A stretch of 64,000 nucleotides of DNA from Candidatus Leptofilum proximum (lineage in GTDB: Bacteria; Chloroflexota; Anaerolineae; Promineifilales; Promineifilaceae), in NCBI GenBank assembly GCA_016710325.1, contig JADJXK010000001.1:1550001-1614000 (forward strand), written 5' to 3'. Shown piece after piece: positions 1 through 7,260 of the stretch. The notes beneath the pieces were generated by a model that did not search any database, was not told where the DNA came from, and was given only the letters and a program-made list of their open reading frames with translations. The first letter of the stretch is position 1, and each line of letters opens with the position of its first letter. The translations under genes and the position numbers were made by a program.

Positions 1-605
1 GTGTGGGCGCCTGCGGCCGTTAGCTCTGCTGCGGAACCATAGCCCCAGGTAACACCAACGGCCGTCACATTGTTGGCCTTTGCTCCCAAGACGTCATGCT
101 CGCGGTCGCCAATCATGAGGGTTTGGGCGGGGTCGAGGGCTTCTTGCTGGAGAATGTGGTGGATGAGCTCGTTTTTGTGGGTGAGACGGCCGTCCATCTC
201 GCTGCCATACACTACCAAAAAATAATGCGCCAGGTCAAAATGTTCCGCAATTTGCCGGGCAAAGACGGCCGGTTTGGAAGTGGCGATAAACAGGCGCAGA
301 CCGGCGGCCTGCACCGTTTGCAAAACCTGCGGGATGGCCGGGTAGGGTGTGTTTTCGAAGAGGCCGATGGTGCCAAAGCGCTCGCGGAACAGGCGCAGGG
401 CTTCTATGGGCAGCTGCGGATCGGTGGTTTGCAGCAGGGTGGCAAACGTCTCTTGCAGCGGCGGACCAATGCACCAGTCGAGGGAGGCGTCGGGGGGATA
501 CGGCCGTTCCATCTTCGCCAGCGCATACCGGATCGATTCGGTAATGCCCACTTTTGGGTCGGTGAGGGTACCGTCCAGATCAAAAAGCAGATTGGAAAAT
601 ATCAT
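1..605 (-). CDS. HAD-superfamily phosphatase, phosphoglycolate phosphatase-like (3' end off the left edge)
   Basis: The minus strand is open from the ATG at 605 to the window edge, giving about 201 residues with no stop, so the C-terminus lies outside. Near the N-terminus is the HAD motif I, DLDGTLTDP, with the nucleophile and acid aspartates. A cap region follows, then motif II/III-like TSKP and motif IV GDREHDVLGAKAN, where aspartates bind magnesium. This order is typical of Gph/PhnX-type phosphatases of about 220 residues, which hydrolyse small phosphate esters in the cytoplasm. No strong ribosome-binding site precedes the ATG. The exact substrate cannot be read from the sequence. The gene carries several copies of the ACGGCCGT octamer, like its neighbours. 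Confidence 0.85.
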   Translation of the reverse strand, partial: MIFSNLLFDLDGTLTDPKVGITESIRYALAKMERPYPPDASLDWCIGPPLQETFATLLQTTDPQLPIEALRLFRERFGTIGLFENTPYPAIPQVLQTVQAAGLRLFIATSKPAVFARQIAEHFDLAHYFLVVYGSEMDGRLTHKNELIHHILQQEALDPAQTLMIGDREHDVLGAKANNVTAVGVTWGYGSAAELTAAGAH

Positions 606-992
606 GTTAACTTTCGAAGTCGACGGCAACGGCCGTTTCTGTACAATCTGCCTTATCTTTCAGCTTAAACATGACTACGTGGGTAAACATCCTTTCACTC
701 CTGTCTGCTCGATTTGGCTCCGATTAGACCGCCTGGCGGAAAAATGTCAAGCACCTTTTTATAGCAGTTAGCTAAACAGATTGTCTCTTAATTGTCACGC
801 AAAGGCGCAAAGAAAAAAAACTTGGCGTCTTTGCGTGCATTAAGTAATCTGCCCCACAAGTTGCTCGTGCACCTTTTTGCCGCTTGGGCCACAATTCGAC
901 CCCAAAAGCCACCAAAATGCCTATCGCCATCGGCCGCAAAAAGCATATAATTTCCCGTTTTGCGCTAAAAATTTGTTGAGAGTGATTGCACT
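606..992. other. Intergenic region between divergent genes, with one inverted word repeat
   Basis: No convincing gene lies here. The space separates the leftward HAD gene from the rightward MFS gene, so it should hold both promoters. A TATAAT at 946-951 lies 41 bases before the MFS start and could be its -10 box, but no good -35 is visible. The only structured sequence is the inverted repeat at 796-837. Confidence 0.6.
796..837. repeat. Inverted repeat of the GCAAAGGCGCAAAG word family
   Basis: Left arm 796-812 and right arm 821-837 are 17 bases each and pair with two mismatches around an A-rich loop. The same word with a perfect 16-bp pairing occurs at 5847-5896, so this is a dispersed repeat and not a one-off terminator. 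Confidence 0.75.
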
Positions 993-2300
993 ATGACTGC
1001 TTTAACACGTGCGCCGGTGAAACGGCCGTTACCCGCCGAACACCGCGCCAATTTTATTCATCTTTACCTGGATATTGCCTGGTTTGGCATCCTCAATGGC
1101 AGCGCCATTTCCTTTATGACCATCTTTGCCACCCGGCAGGGAGCCGATGGCTTCCAGCTTGGGCTGCTCAGCGCCGCCCCGGCCATAATAAGCCTGATGG
1201 TGACGCTGCCCGCCGGGCAGTGGCTGCAAAGCCGCTCGCTGAGCCGGGCGGTCTTTTGGACCTCTTTGGGGCATCGGTTAGTTTATCTACCGATGATCTT
1301 TCTGCCGCTGGTGGGCACTGGTCAGTTCCAGGTGTGGGCGCTGGTTGGGCTGGTGCTGCTCATGAGCCTGCCCGGCACGGTGCTGGCGGTGGGCTTTAAC
1401 GCCATGTTTGCCGCGGCAGTGCCGCCAGAGTGGCGCAGCTACGTCACCGGGCGGCGCAACGCGCTGCTGGCCGTCACCTTCATGGTGGCCTCGATTATTT
1501 GTGGGCAGCTGCTAGACCTGCTGCCGTTCCCGCTGGGCTACCAGGTGGTGTTTGCCATTGGCTTGTTTGGCGGGATGATGAGCAGTTTGCACTTGTGGTT
1601 TATACGGCCGTTACAAACCACCCCCTACCAAAACGGCCAGGCGCTGGGCGACATTGCCCGCCCCGGTGTGGTGCGCTCAATCGGGGATGGCTACGGCGCG
1701 GGAACCGGCCTGCGTTTTCTGACGCGGGCCCGTTTACAGACGATTATCCGCCCGCAGGTGCTTGCCGGGCCATTTGGGCCGATTGTGGGGCTGTTGTTCA
1801 TCTTTCACCTGGCCCAGTACCTGGCCATTCCGATCTTCCCGCTGTACTGGGTCAACACGCTGCACCTCACGGATTCGGAAATCAGCCTGGGCAATGCGGT
1901 GTTTTACGCCACCGTGCTGATCGGCTCCACGCAGCTGACGCGGGTGACCAACCGCTTCCACCACAAAGGTGTGTTTGTTCTGGGCATGATCACCATGAGC
2001 CTGTACCCGGCGCTAACGGCCGTTACCCAGGACCTTACCCTCTTTCTCATCACTTCGGCGATTGGCGGGCTGTCCTGGTCATTGGTGGGTGGGGCGATTG
2101 CCAACTACATGCTGGAACGCATTCCGGAAGGGGAACGGCCGTCGCACCTGGCGTGGTATAACCTGGCGCTGAATGCCGCCGTCCTCATCGGCTCCATGCT
2201 GGGGCCGCTGCTGGCCCAGCACATGGGGTTGTCGGCGGCGCTGGCGGTAACGGCCGTGTGCCGTTTTGGCGCGGCGCTGGCCCTGCGAAAGTGGGGGTAA
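993..2300 (+). CDS. Major facilitator superfamily transporter
   Basis: 435 residues, almost entirely hydrophobic segments separated by short loops, consistent with about 12 membrane helices. A basic loop after the second or third helix (LQSRSLSRAVFW) fits the MFS signature position, and the conserved GNAVFYATVLIGSTQLTR region fits the second half. It sits in the cytoplasmic membrane. Substrate is not predictable; efflux of small molecules is the usual role for stand-alone members. The gene is monocistronic: a divergent HAD gene lies upstream and a convergent hydrolase downstream, with a terminator-like inverted repeat between them. Octamer copies are frequent in it. Confidence 0.85.
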   Translation: MTALTRAPVKRPLPAEHRANFIHLYLDIAWFGILNGSAISFMTIFATRQGADGFQLGLLSAAPAIISLMVTLPAGQWLQSRSLSRAVFWTSLGHRLVYLPMIFLPLVGTGQFQVWALVGLVLLMSLPGTVLAVGFNAMFAAAVPPEWRSYVTGRRNALLAVTFMVASIICGQLLDLLPFPLGYQVVFAIGLFGGMMSSLHLWFIRPLQTTPYQNGQALGDIARPGVVRSIGDGYGAGTGLRFLTRARLQTIIRPQVLAGPFGPIVGLLFIFHLAQYLAIPIFPLYWVNTLHLTDSEISLGNAVFYATVLIGSTQLTRVTNRFHHKGVFVLGMITMSLYPALTAVTQDLTLFLITSAIGGLSWSLVGGAIANYMLERIPEGERPSHLAWYNLALNAAVLIGSMLGPLLAQHMGLSAALAVTAVCRFGAALALRKWG

Positions 2301-2306
2301 AGAGGA

Positions 2307-2356
2307 AGATTAGAGATTGGAGATTGGAGATGGAAACAATCTCCAATCTCTAATCT
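2307..2356. terminator. Inverted repeat GATTAGAGATTGG family, likely bidirectional terminator
   Basis: Arms 2307-2325 and 2338-2356 are perfectly complementary over 19 bases with a 12-base loop, followed by a T-run. It lies between two convergent genes, so it can end transcription from the left side at least. The same word repeat occurs inside the coding sequence of the large regulator at 14064-14106. Confidence 0.7.
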
Positions 2357-2361
2357 CTTTT

Positions 2362-3357
2362 TTAAGGCAGCACAAACTCCGCTACCACCGGCGCGTGGTC
2401 CGATTCGGGGAACTTGTCGTCGGTGCGAAAGGCGCCAGATTCGTCGTGCAGCACTTCGTTGTGGATTTCGGTGCCGCGATAGTAGGTGAGCAGTTGGCGA
2501 GTGGCCAGGATGTGGTCCAGCATTTCCTTGCGCCCCAGGTGCAGCAGCGAAAAGCGCGAGGATTCCGGCACCGACTGCTCGCAGGGAATCATCACCCGGT
2601 TGATCAGCCCCGTATTGCCCGTTTCTTCCACCGGTCCCATGATGGCCTGCATGGCCACCTCGTCTTTGTCATCGTTGAAGTCGCCGCAGGCCACGATGTA
2701 TTTGGGTTCGCCGCTCACGTCCAGCCGGTCAAAAATGTCATCGATGAGAATGCGCATTTCCAGCGCCTGCCCCACACGTTTCATGGTAGAAATGAAGCTG
2801 CCTTCGGCCCAGCCCGCCATAGTGCGCCAGGTGTAGTTGTTGACCTTCTGGCCTTCGATGCTGGTGGGCTGCTTGGATTTGAGATGGACGTTGAGGACGT
2901 GGAGGAGACGGCCGTAATCCAGATCAATCGTCACATATAAAATCGGCCGTTCCCAGCTAATCTCTTTTGCCTCCAGCGCCAGCGGATCGGCCGTCACCTG
3001 GCGGTAGCTGGGGCGCGGCGCGTACTGGTGTTTAATTTGCCGCACGTCGCGAATGGGGTAGCGGCTGATGACCACCAGGTTGCGCACGTCGTAGGCCTCG
3101 CCTTTGCTGGTTTTGGTGTGGGCGGTGTAAAACCATTCGTAAGGCGTTTCCGACAGCAGCTGGTTGAGGGCATCCAGCTTGCGCGGCTCGCCGGGAAATT
3201 CCTGCCCGTGCACCTCCTGAAAGCAAATGACGTCGGCGCGCAGGCGCAGCAGTTGGGGGCGCAAAACGGCAATACGCTCGGAGAGAGACGGCCGTTCGCC
3301 CGGTTTATCATCCAAATTTTCCAGATTAAACGTCGCAATTCGTAATGGGGTAGCCAC
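2362..3357 (-). CDS. Endonuclease/exonuclease/phosphatase (EEP) family hydrolase
   Basis: 331 residues starting at a GTG (3357) preceded by AAAGGAG at a good distance. The order of motifs is that of the DNase I/EEP fold: FNLENL (N-terminal Asn), CFQEVHG with the metal-binding Glu, NVHLKS, GDFNDD with the catalytic Asp and Asn, LDHILA, and terminal SDHAPVVAEF with the catalytic His. Family members cut nucleic acids or phosphoesters with magnesium. There is no signal peptide, so it is probably cytoplasmic. It is not clearly ExoIII, being more divergent, so nucleic acid, inositol phosphate or sphingomyelin-type substrates stay open. Confidence 0.88.
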   Translation of the reverse strand: MATPLRIATFNLENLDDKPGERPSLSERIAVLRPQLLRLRADVICFQEVHGQEFPGEPRKLDALNQLLSETPYEWFYTAHTKTSKGEAYDVRNLVVISRYPIRDVRQIKHQYAPRPSYRQVTADPLALEAKEISWERPILYVTIDLDYGRLLHVLNVHLKSKQPTSIEGQKVNNYTWRTMAGWAEGSFISTMKRVGQALEMRILIDDIFDRLDVSGEPKYIVACGDFNDDKDEVAMQAIMGPVEETGNTGLINRVMIPCEQSVPESSRFSLLHLGRKEMLDHILATRQLLTYYRGTEIHNEVLHDESGAFRTDDKFPESDHAPVVAEFVLP

Positions 3358-3514
3358 AGAAAACTCCTTTGGTGGGAATGGTCGAGATGGGTCCAGTATA
3401 AGCCAACCTCATTGCCGACTCAACCCCCGGACTCTCAGGCTGATAAACGTAAAAGTACCGGAAATCCCAGCAGGCCTACGTTTACCAAAGTGAACCATTT
3501 GAACGGAGGCAAAT

Positions 3515-4222
3515 ATGTCCGAGGAAAAAAGATCGAACAAGGAGGGGTGTGCCGGTTGGTTTAAGTGGTTGGTTGGTACCTTTATCGCGCTGCTGGGAGC
3601 GCTGGGTGGCCTGGTGGCGCTGCTGGACCGTGGCCAAACGCCACCACCGTCGGCAGCACCGACACCCATCGTCATTACCATCAACTCGGGGAATAGTGGC
3701 AGCGATGGCGCAAGCGGCACAGACCAGCAGTCGGTGGTGAAACTGCCGGAGGATGTCTTTGTGCCCACGGCCGTTCCCACCCCCATGCCCATTGTGAACC
3801 AGCCAAATACAAATCGGCCGACTGAGGAGGCTGTGACCACGTTTTTGTACGAAGCGGTGCTGGCGGAAACGGCCGCTTACCTCTACCTGGACAGCAGCTA
3901 CGTCTCCTGGTACTTCGCCGGGGATCTGCTCAGCATCATGGAGACAGAAATCGCCAGCTTGCTGAACGAAGGCATCATCCAGGCCAAATATTACGATCAG
4001 ACGCTTAGCTACATCGTTGATATTCAGTTTGTAGATGACTTCCGCATCGAGGTGGACAGTTGTGAAGTCTGGTCGGCGGATTATTTTAGTGTGTGGGACA
4101 GCAGCTACCTGAGCAGCGATGCACCCGCACTGGTCCCGCAAACGATTGTCATCGAGCAGTTAGGCAGCGGCTGGTTCATCACCGACGTTATCTTCTACAA
4201 TGCGCCAGCTTTTTGCAGCTAG
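3515..4222 (+). CDS. Membrane-anchored protein with a possible ARC6 IMS-like C-terminal domain
   Basis: 235 residues, start ATG with GGAGG just upstream. After a short charged N-terminus comes one membrane helix (about residues 16-40), then a Pro/Ser/Gly-rich and Thr-rich linker (to about 100), then a folded alpha/beta domain of about 130 residues containing the conserved-looking sequence YVVWYF-type helices and a closing strand GSGWFITDV. The layout resembles bacterial proteins with an ARC6 intermembrane-space-like (DUF4101) domain, which often sit at the end of kinases or cell-surface proteins; this assignment is tentative. The C-terminus would be outside the cell. It stands alone between convergent and divergent genes. 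Confidence 0.65.
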   Translation: MSEEKRSNKEGCAGWFKWLVGTFIALLGALGGLVALLDRGQTPPPSAAPTPIVITINSGNSGSDGASGTDQQSVVKLPEDVFVPTAVPTPMPIVNQPNTNRPTEEAVTTFLYEAVLAETAAYLYLDSSYVSWYFAGDLLSIMETEIASLLNEGIIQAKYYDQTLSYIVDIQFVDDFRIEVDSCEVWSADYFSVWDSSYLSSDAPALVPQTIVIEQLGSGWFITDVIFYNAPAFCS

Positions 4223-4286
4223 CTTTCTAAACTACAAGGGAGTGGGTGAAAAGACTCTTCTGCTGTGTGGACTCTGTGGCTAAATC

Positions 4287-4727
4287 TTACCGGCGGATGA
4301 TGAGCCAGACTCCCAGCAGCAGCACGCCGACGCCGAGCAGTTTTGTGGGGTCGAACGGCCGTACCACCGCCCCAAACCAGCCAAAATGATCAATAATGCC
4401 GCCAAGGACAAACTGGGTGGCAATCAAAATGGTAAACGCCGTCACCAGGCCCAGCCGCGGCGTGACGTAGCCAATGGTACCCACAATCACCAGCCCCAGC
4501 AGACCGGTGATGAACATATGCGGCGGCACCGTGCGCCACGCTGCCAGGTTGCCGCCGCGCAGCGCCAGCATGGTGAGCCCCACCACCAATCCGCCGCTGC
4601 CGTAAGTGATAAACACACTTTCAACCGTGCCCAAATTTTGGTCCAAAACCCCCATGAATTGCGCTTGCAGCACCACCGCCACGCCGCCGATCACGGCCAA
4701 AAGGACTAAAGCCAGGTAAGAATTCAT
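4287..4727 (-). CDS. DMT-superfamily membrane protein of the YdcZ/DUF606 type
   Basis: 146 residues with five predicted membrane helices and little else. N-terminal AVIGGVAVVLQAQFMGVL and the C-terminal LLGVGVLLLGVWLIIRR are typical of the short DMT proteins that work as dimers, half the size of EamA transporters. The ATG at 4727 follows AAGGAG. It lies just downstream of the luciferase-like oxidoreductase on the same strand (121-bp gap), so co-transcription is possible. Substrate is unknown. Confidence 0.8.
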   Translation of the reverse strand: MNSYLALVLLAVIGGVAVVLQAQFMGVLDQNLGTVESVFITYGSGGLVVGLTMLALRGGNLAAWRTVPPHMFITGLLGLVIVGTIGYVTPRLGLVTAFTILIATQFVLGGIIDHFGWFGAVVRPFDPTKLLGVGVLLLGVWLIIRR

Positions 4728-4848
4728 CGCTGTCTCCTTCGTAAACGCGACAAGAATTTTGTAAAAAAGCGGGTTGGAGGAGTGGGCATCCTCAGATGCC
4801 CACCGTCCGCATCTGATGCAGACTCCGCAAATTCATTAATTTGATGAA

Positions 4849-5712
4849 CTAGAGGCCAATGGTTTGGGCAAAGTTTTCGATGGCTTGCAGATGTTTTTGC
4901 GGCGTGTCGAAGCCCGCGCCCATGGTGTTGAAGGAGATGTGCGTGGCGCCCGCGTCGCGCCAGCCAGTCAGGTAACTTTGCCAGGCGTCGGGGCCGTCGG
5001 TGATGTGCAGGCGGGGTTCCAGGCCGATGTCGTGGCGGGAACGGCCGTTCTCCGCCAGATACTGCGCCAATTTGTCCAACGACTCCTGGGCGGCTTCGGC
5101 CGTGCGGTAACCCGGCAGCCAGCCATCCCCCTTGCGGGCCAGGCGGCGCAGCACCACATCGGCATGGCCACCCAGCCAGATGGGAATGGGGCGCTGGATG
5201 GGCAGCGGGTTCAGGCCGACGTCGGGCAAATCGTGGAATTGGCCGTTGAAGGTGACAAGTTCCTGGGTAAACAGCAGCTTCAGCACATCGATCTGCTCCT
5301 CAACGCGTCGCCCGCGCGTGTGAAAATCGAAGCCGATCGCCTCCATCTCCACCTTGTTCCAGCCAATGCCGATGCCCAGGCGAAAACGGCCGCTGCTGAG
5401 CACATCCAAACTGGCGGCCTGCTTGGCGACAACGGCCGTTTCCCGCTGCGGCAAAATCAGGATGCCGGTGATAAATTCCAGCTTGGTAGTGAGCGCGGCC
5501 ATGTAGCTGAACAGCACAAACACCTCGTGGAAGGGGTGTTGGTAGGTGTACGGGCCTTTCCAGCCGCCGGGGCGATCCGGGTTGGCGCCCAGGACGTGAT
5601 CGTAGGCCAGAACGTGGCTGAAGCCGAGGGATTCGGCCGTTTGGGTGTAGTCGCGCAGCGCGGCGACATCGTTACCAAATTCAGTTTGGGGGAAAACAAG
5701 TCCAATTTTCAT
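4849..5712 (-). CDS. LLM class flavin-dependent oxidoreductase, F420-type
   Basis: 287 residues in a TIM-barrel luciferase-like fold: KIGLVFPQ at the N-terminus, AESLGFSHVLAYDHV, TGILILPQRE, KQAASLDVLSSGRFRLGIGIGWN and a late GLEPRLHI region. This set matches the TIGR03619-like F420-dependent subfamily, common in Chloroflexota and Actinomycetota. Two starts overlap, GTG at 5715 and ATG at 5712; the ATG is better spaced from AAGGAG. It would reduce or oxidise a small organic substrate in the cytoplasm. Whether F420 or FMN is the cofactor cannot be fixed by eye. Confidence 0.85.
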   Translation of the reverse strand: MKIGLVFPQTEFGNDVAALRDYTQTAESLGFSHVLAYDHVLGANPDRPGGWKGPYTYQHPFHEVFVLFSYMAALTTKLEFITGILILPQRETAVVAKQAASLDVLSSGRFRLGIGIGWNKVEMEAIGFDFHTRGRRVEEQIDVLKLLFTQELVTFNGQFHDLPDVGLNPLPIQRPIPIWLGGHADVVLRRLARKGDGWLPGYRTAEAAQESLDKLAQYLAENGRSRHDIGLEPRLHITDGPDAWQSYLTGWRDAGATHISFNTMGAGFDTPQKHLQAIENFAQTIGL

Positions 5713-5846
5713 CACTTTCTCCTTATCGGGCGTCAGGTGTGGCGCACTTCAAAAGTACCTCGCACCTTTTCATCTGCCAGTTGTAATCGCGGAAACGCGG
5801 AAAGGCAAACCGAGTTCATCAAAACTTGCCAAGTTCGTTCGTAAAC

Positions 5847-5896
5847 TCACGCAAAGGCGCAAAGCAATTAAGTTTTTCCGTTGCGCCTTTGCGTGA
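5847..5896. repeat. Inverted repeat of the GCAAAGGCGCAAAG word family, perfect copy
   Basis: Arms 5847-5862 and 5881-5896 match perfectly over 16 bases with an 18-base spacer. It is the second copy in the window of the word repeat at 796-837. Confidence 0.8.
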
Positions 5897-6068
5897 AATC
5901 CAGTAACAACTTGTTCGCAGAACCAGACAAACGCCCGGATTGTCCAATCGATACAAGGGAGCTACAATGCCTGCGTAAAAATTTTATAGTTCCAACCAAC
6001 ACTGGCGGCTAGGGTTCCGCAGCGTGAGCTGGCTGGTCCGAGCGCCGCATAAACCGTGGGAAGATTGA

Positions 6069-6116
6069 GCCACAGAGGGCACAGAGATGAAAGAGATTTC
6101 TCCTTTTCTCTGTGGC
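6069..6116. repeat. Inverted repeat of a CCACAGAGGGCACAGAG word
   Basis: GCCACAGAG at 6069-6077 pairs with CTCTGTGGC at 6108-6116. The left side contains the word CACAGAG twice in tandem, the same style as the other word repeats in the window. Confidence 0.55.
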
Positions 6117-6230
6117 CAAAGATTCTTACGGCAGCATCTGGACGGAGAAAAGCCTTGGGGATTGCGGTTGGCATGGGCACAAACGAGCGTTGTGCTTATG
6201 CTGTTTACGCATTCTCTGGAGGTTATTTTC

Positions 6231-7166
6231 ATGTTTCGTTCAATTGGTTGGCAGCGTTCCCCGCATAGCACGGCCGTTTTCCAGGCCCTCTTTGTCACCT
6301 TTCTCTGGTCCACTTCCTGGGTTCTCATCAAAATTGGTTTAGATGATATTCCCCCGCTGACTTTTGCCGGGCTGCGTTACGGGCTGGCCTTCTTGTGCCT
6401 GCTGCCCTTCTTTTTCCGCAGCGGCGGTGTGGCCGAAGTGCGCCAGCTGCCGCGTTCCGGCTGGCTGGGTCTGCTGGCCCTCGGGCTGATTTACTACGCG
6501 CTGACGCAGGGTACGCAGTTTGTCGGGCTGGCCTACCTGCCCGCAGTGACGGTGAACGTGATGCTGGGCTTCACCTCGGTGGTGGTGGCGCTGCTGGGGC
6601 TGGGGCTGCTGGGCGAACGGCCGTCCTTCTGGCAGTGGCTGGGCATATTGGTGGCGCTGGGCGGGGGGCTGCTCTACTTCTACCCGGTGCAGATGCCAGA
6701 GGCGCAGCTAGTAGGTTTTGTGGCGACCATCGTGGGCGTGTTGGCCAATGCGGGGTCGTCGGTTCTGGGACGATCGATTAACCGGCGCGGGCATTTACGG
6801 CCGTTAACCGTTACCACCGTGAGCATGGGCTTTGGCTCATTGCTGCTGCTGGTGGCGGGCATCGCCACGCAGGGTGTGCCCGCATTGAGCTGGCAAAGCT
6901 GGGCCATCATCGGCTGGCTGGCGGTGGTGAATACGGCCCTGGCCTTCACGCTGTGGAACCACTCGCTGCGCATTCTCTCGGCGATGGAGTCCAGCATTAT
7001 CAACAACACGATGGCGGTGCAGATTCCTATTCTGGCGGTGCTGTTTTTGGGGGAACGGTTGAACGGCCGTCAGGTAACCGGTCTGGTGGTGGCCATTGTT
7101 GGTACATTGTTGGTCCAGCTTGGCCGGAGGCGGATTTTGACGCGAAGGGGCAAAGGGGCAACGTAG
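6231..7166 (+). CDS. EamA/DMT-family transporter (RhaT/RarD-like)
   Basis: 311 residues from the ATG at 6231, chosen because GGAGG lies eight bases upstream and the first helix begins shortly after; a longer in-frame extension to 6087 reads through a repeat. It has ten predicted membrane helices in two EamA halves: FLWSTSWVLIKIGL opens the first and VNTALAFTLWNHSL and PILAVLFLGERLNG fall in the second. Such proteins export or import amino acids or nucleotide-like compounds; substrate is unknown. Its TAG stop lies inside the hairpin at 7165-7188. Confidence 0.85.
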   Translation: MFRSIGWQRSPHSTAVFQALFVTFLWSTSWVLIKIGLDDIPPLTFAGLRYGLAFLCLLPFFFRSGGVAEVRQLPRSGWLGLLALGLIYYALTQGTQFVGLAYLPAVTVNVMLGFTSVVVALLGLGLLGERPSFWQWLGILVALGGGLLYFYPVQMPEAQLVGFVATIVGVLANAGSSVLGRSINRRGHLRPLTVTTVSMGFGSLLLLVAGIATQGVPALSWQSWAIIGWLAVVNTALAFTLWNHSLRILSAMESSIINNTMAVQIPILAVLFLGERLNGRQVTGLVVAIVGTLLVQLGRRRILTRRGKGAT

Positions 7167-7188
7167 GGGCGGTTCGCGAACCGCCCCT
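7165..7188. terminator. Perfect 12-bp palindromic hairpin at the transporter stop codon
   Basis: The arms 7165-7176 and 7177-7188 are exactly complementary (GC-rich, no loop beyond the tip). The outer ACGTA/TACGT pair at 7161-7165 and 7191-7195 may extend it. The stop codon of the preceding gene overlaps the left arm. It separates convergent genes and could stop transcription, but no T-run follows. Confidence 0.5.
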
Positions 7189-7196
7189 TCTACGTG

Positions 7197-7255
7197 AGAT
7201 TGGACCAATTTTCTTGCTTTGAGGCGTATCAGATTAAGGCAAATTGGTCCAATCT
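7197..7255. repeat. Inverted repeat of the AGATTGGACCAATTT word family
   Basis: Arms 7197-7211 and 7241-7255 are perfect 15-bp complements around a 29-base spacer. It ends five bases beyond the 3' end of the prolyl oligopeptidase gene on the other strand, so it may also act as that gene's terminator. Confidence 0.7.
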
Positions 7256-7260
7256 TTGGA

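Larger units (their letters stand above)
5713..6230. other. Intergenic region between divergent genes, repeat-rich
   Basis: About 500 bases without a credible gene. It contains the two inverted repeats listed separately (5847-5896 and 6069-6116). Open frames that cross it lack ribosome-binding sites and look like read-through of the repeats. It must hold the promoters of the leftward oxidoreductase and the rightward transporter, but I cannot place them with confidence. Confidence 0.55.

Noticed and set aside
3482..4141. A 219-residue frame on the minus strand opposite the membrane-anchored protein at 3515
   Set aside because: It has no ribosome-binding site and no recognisable domain, while the + strand frame has GGAGG, a membrane helix and a folded domain. 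It is an antisense shadow.
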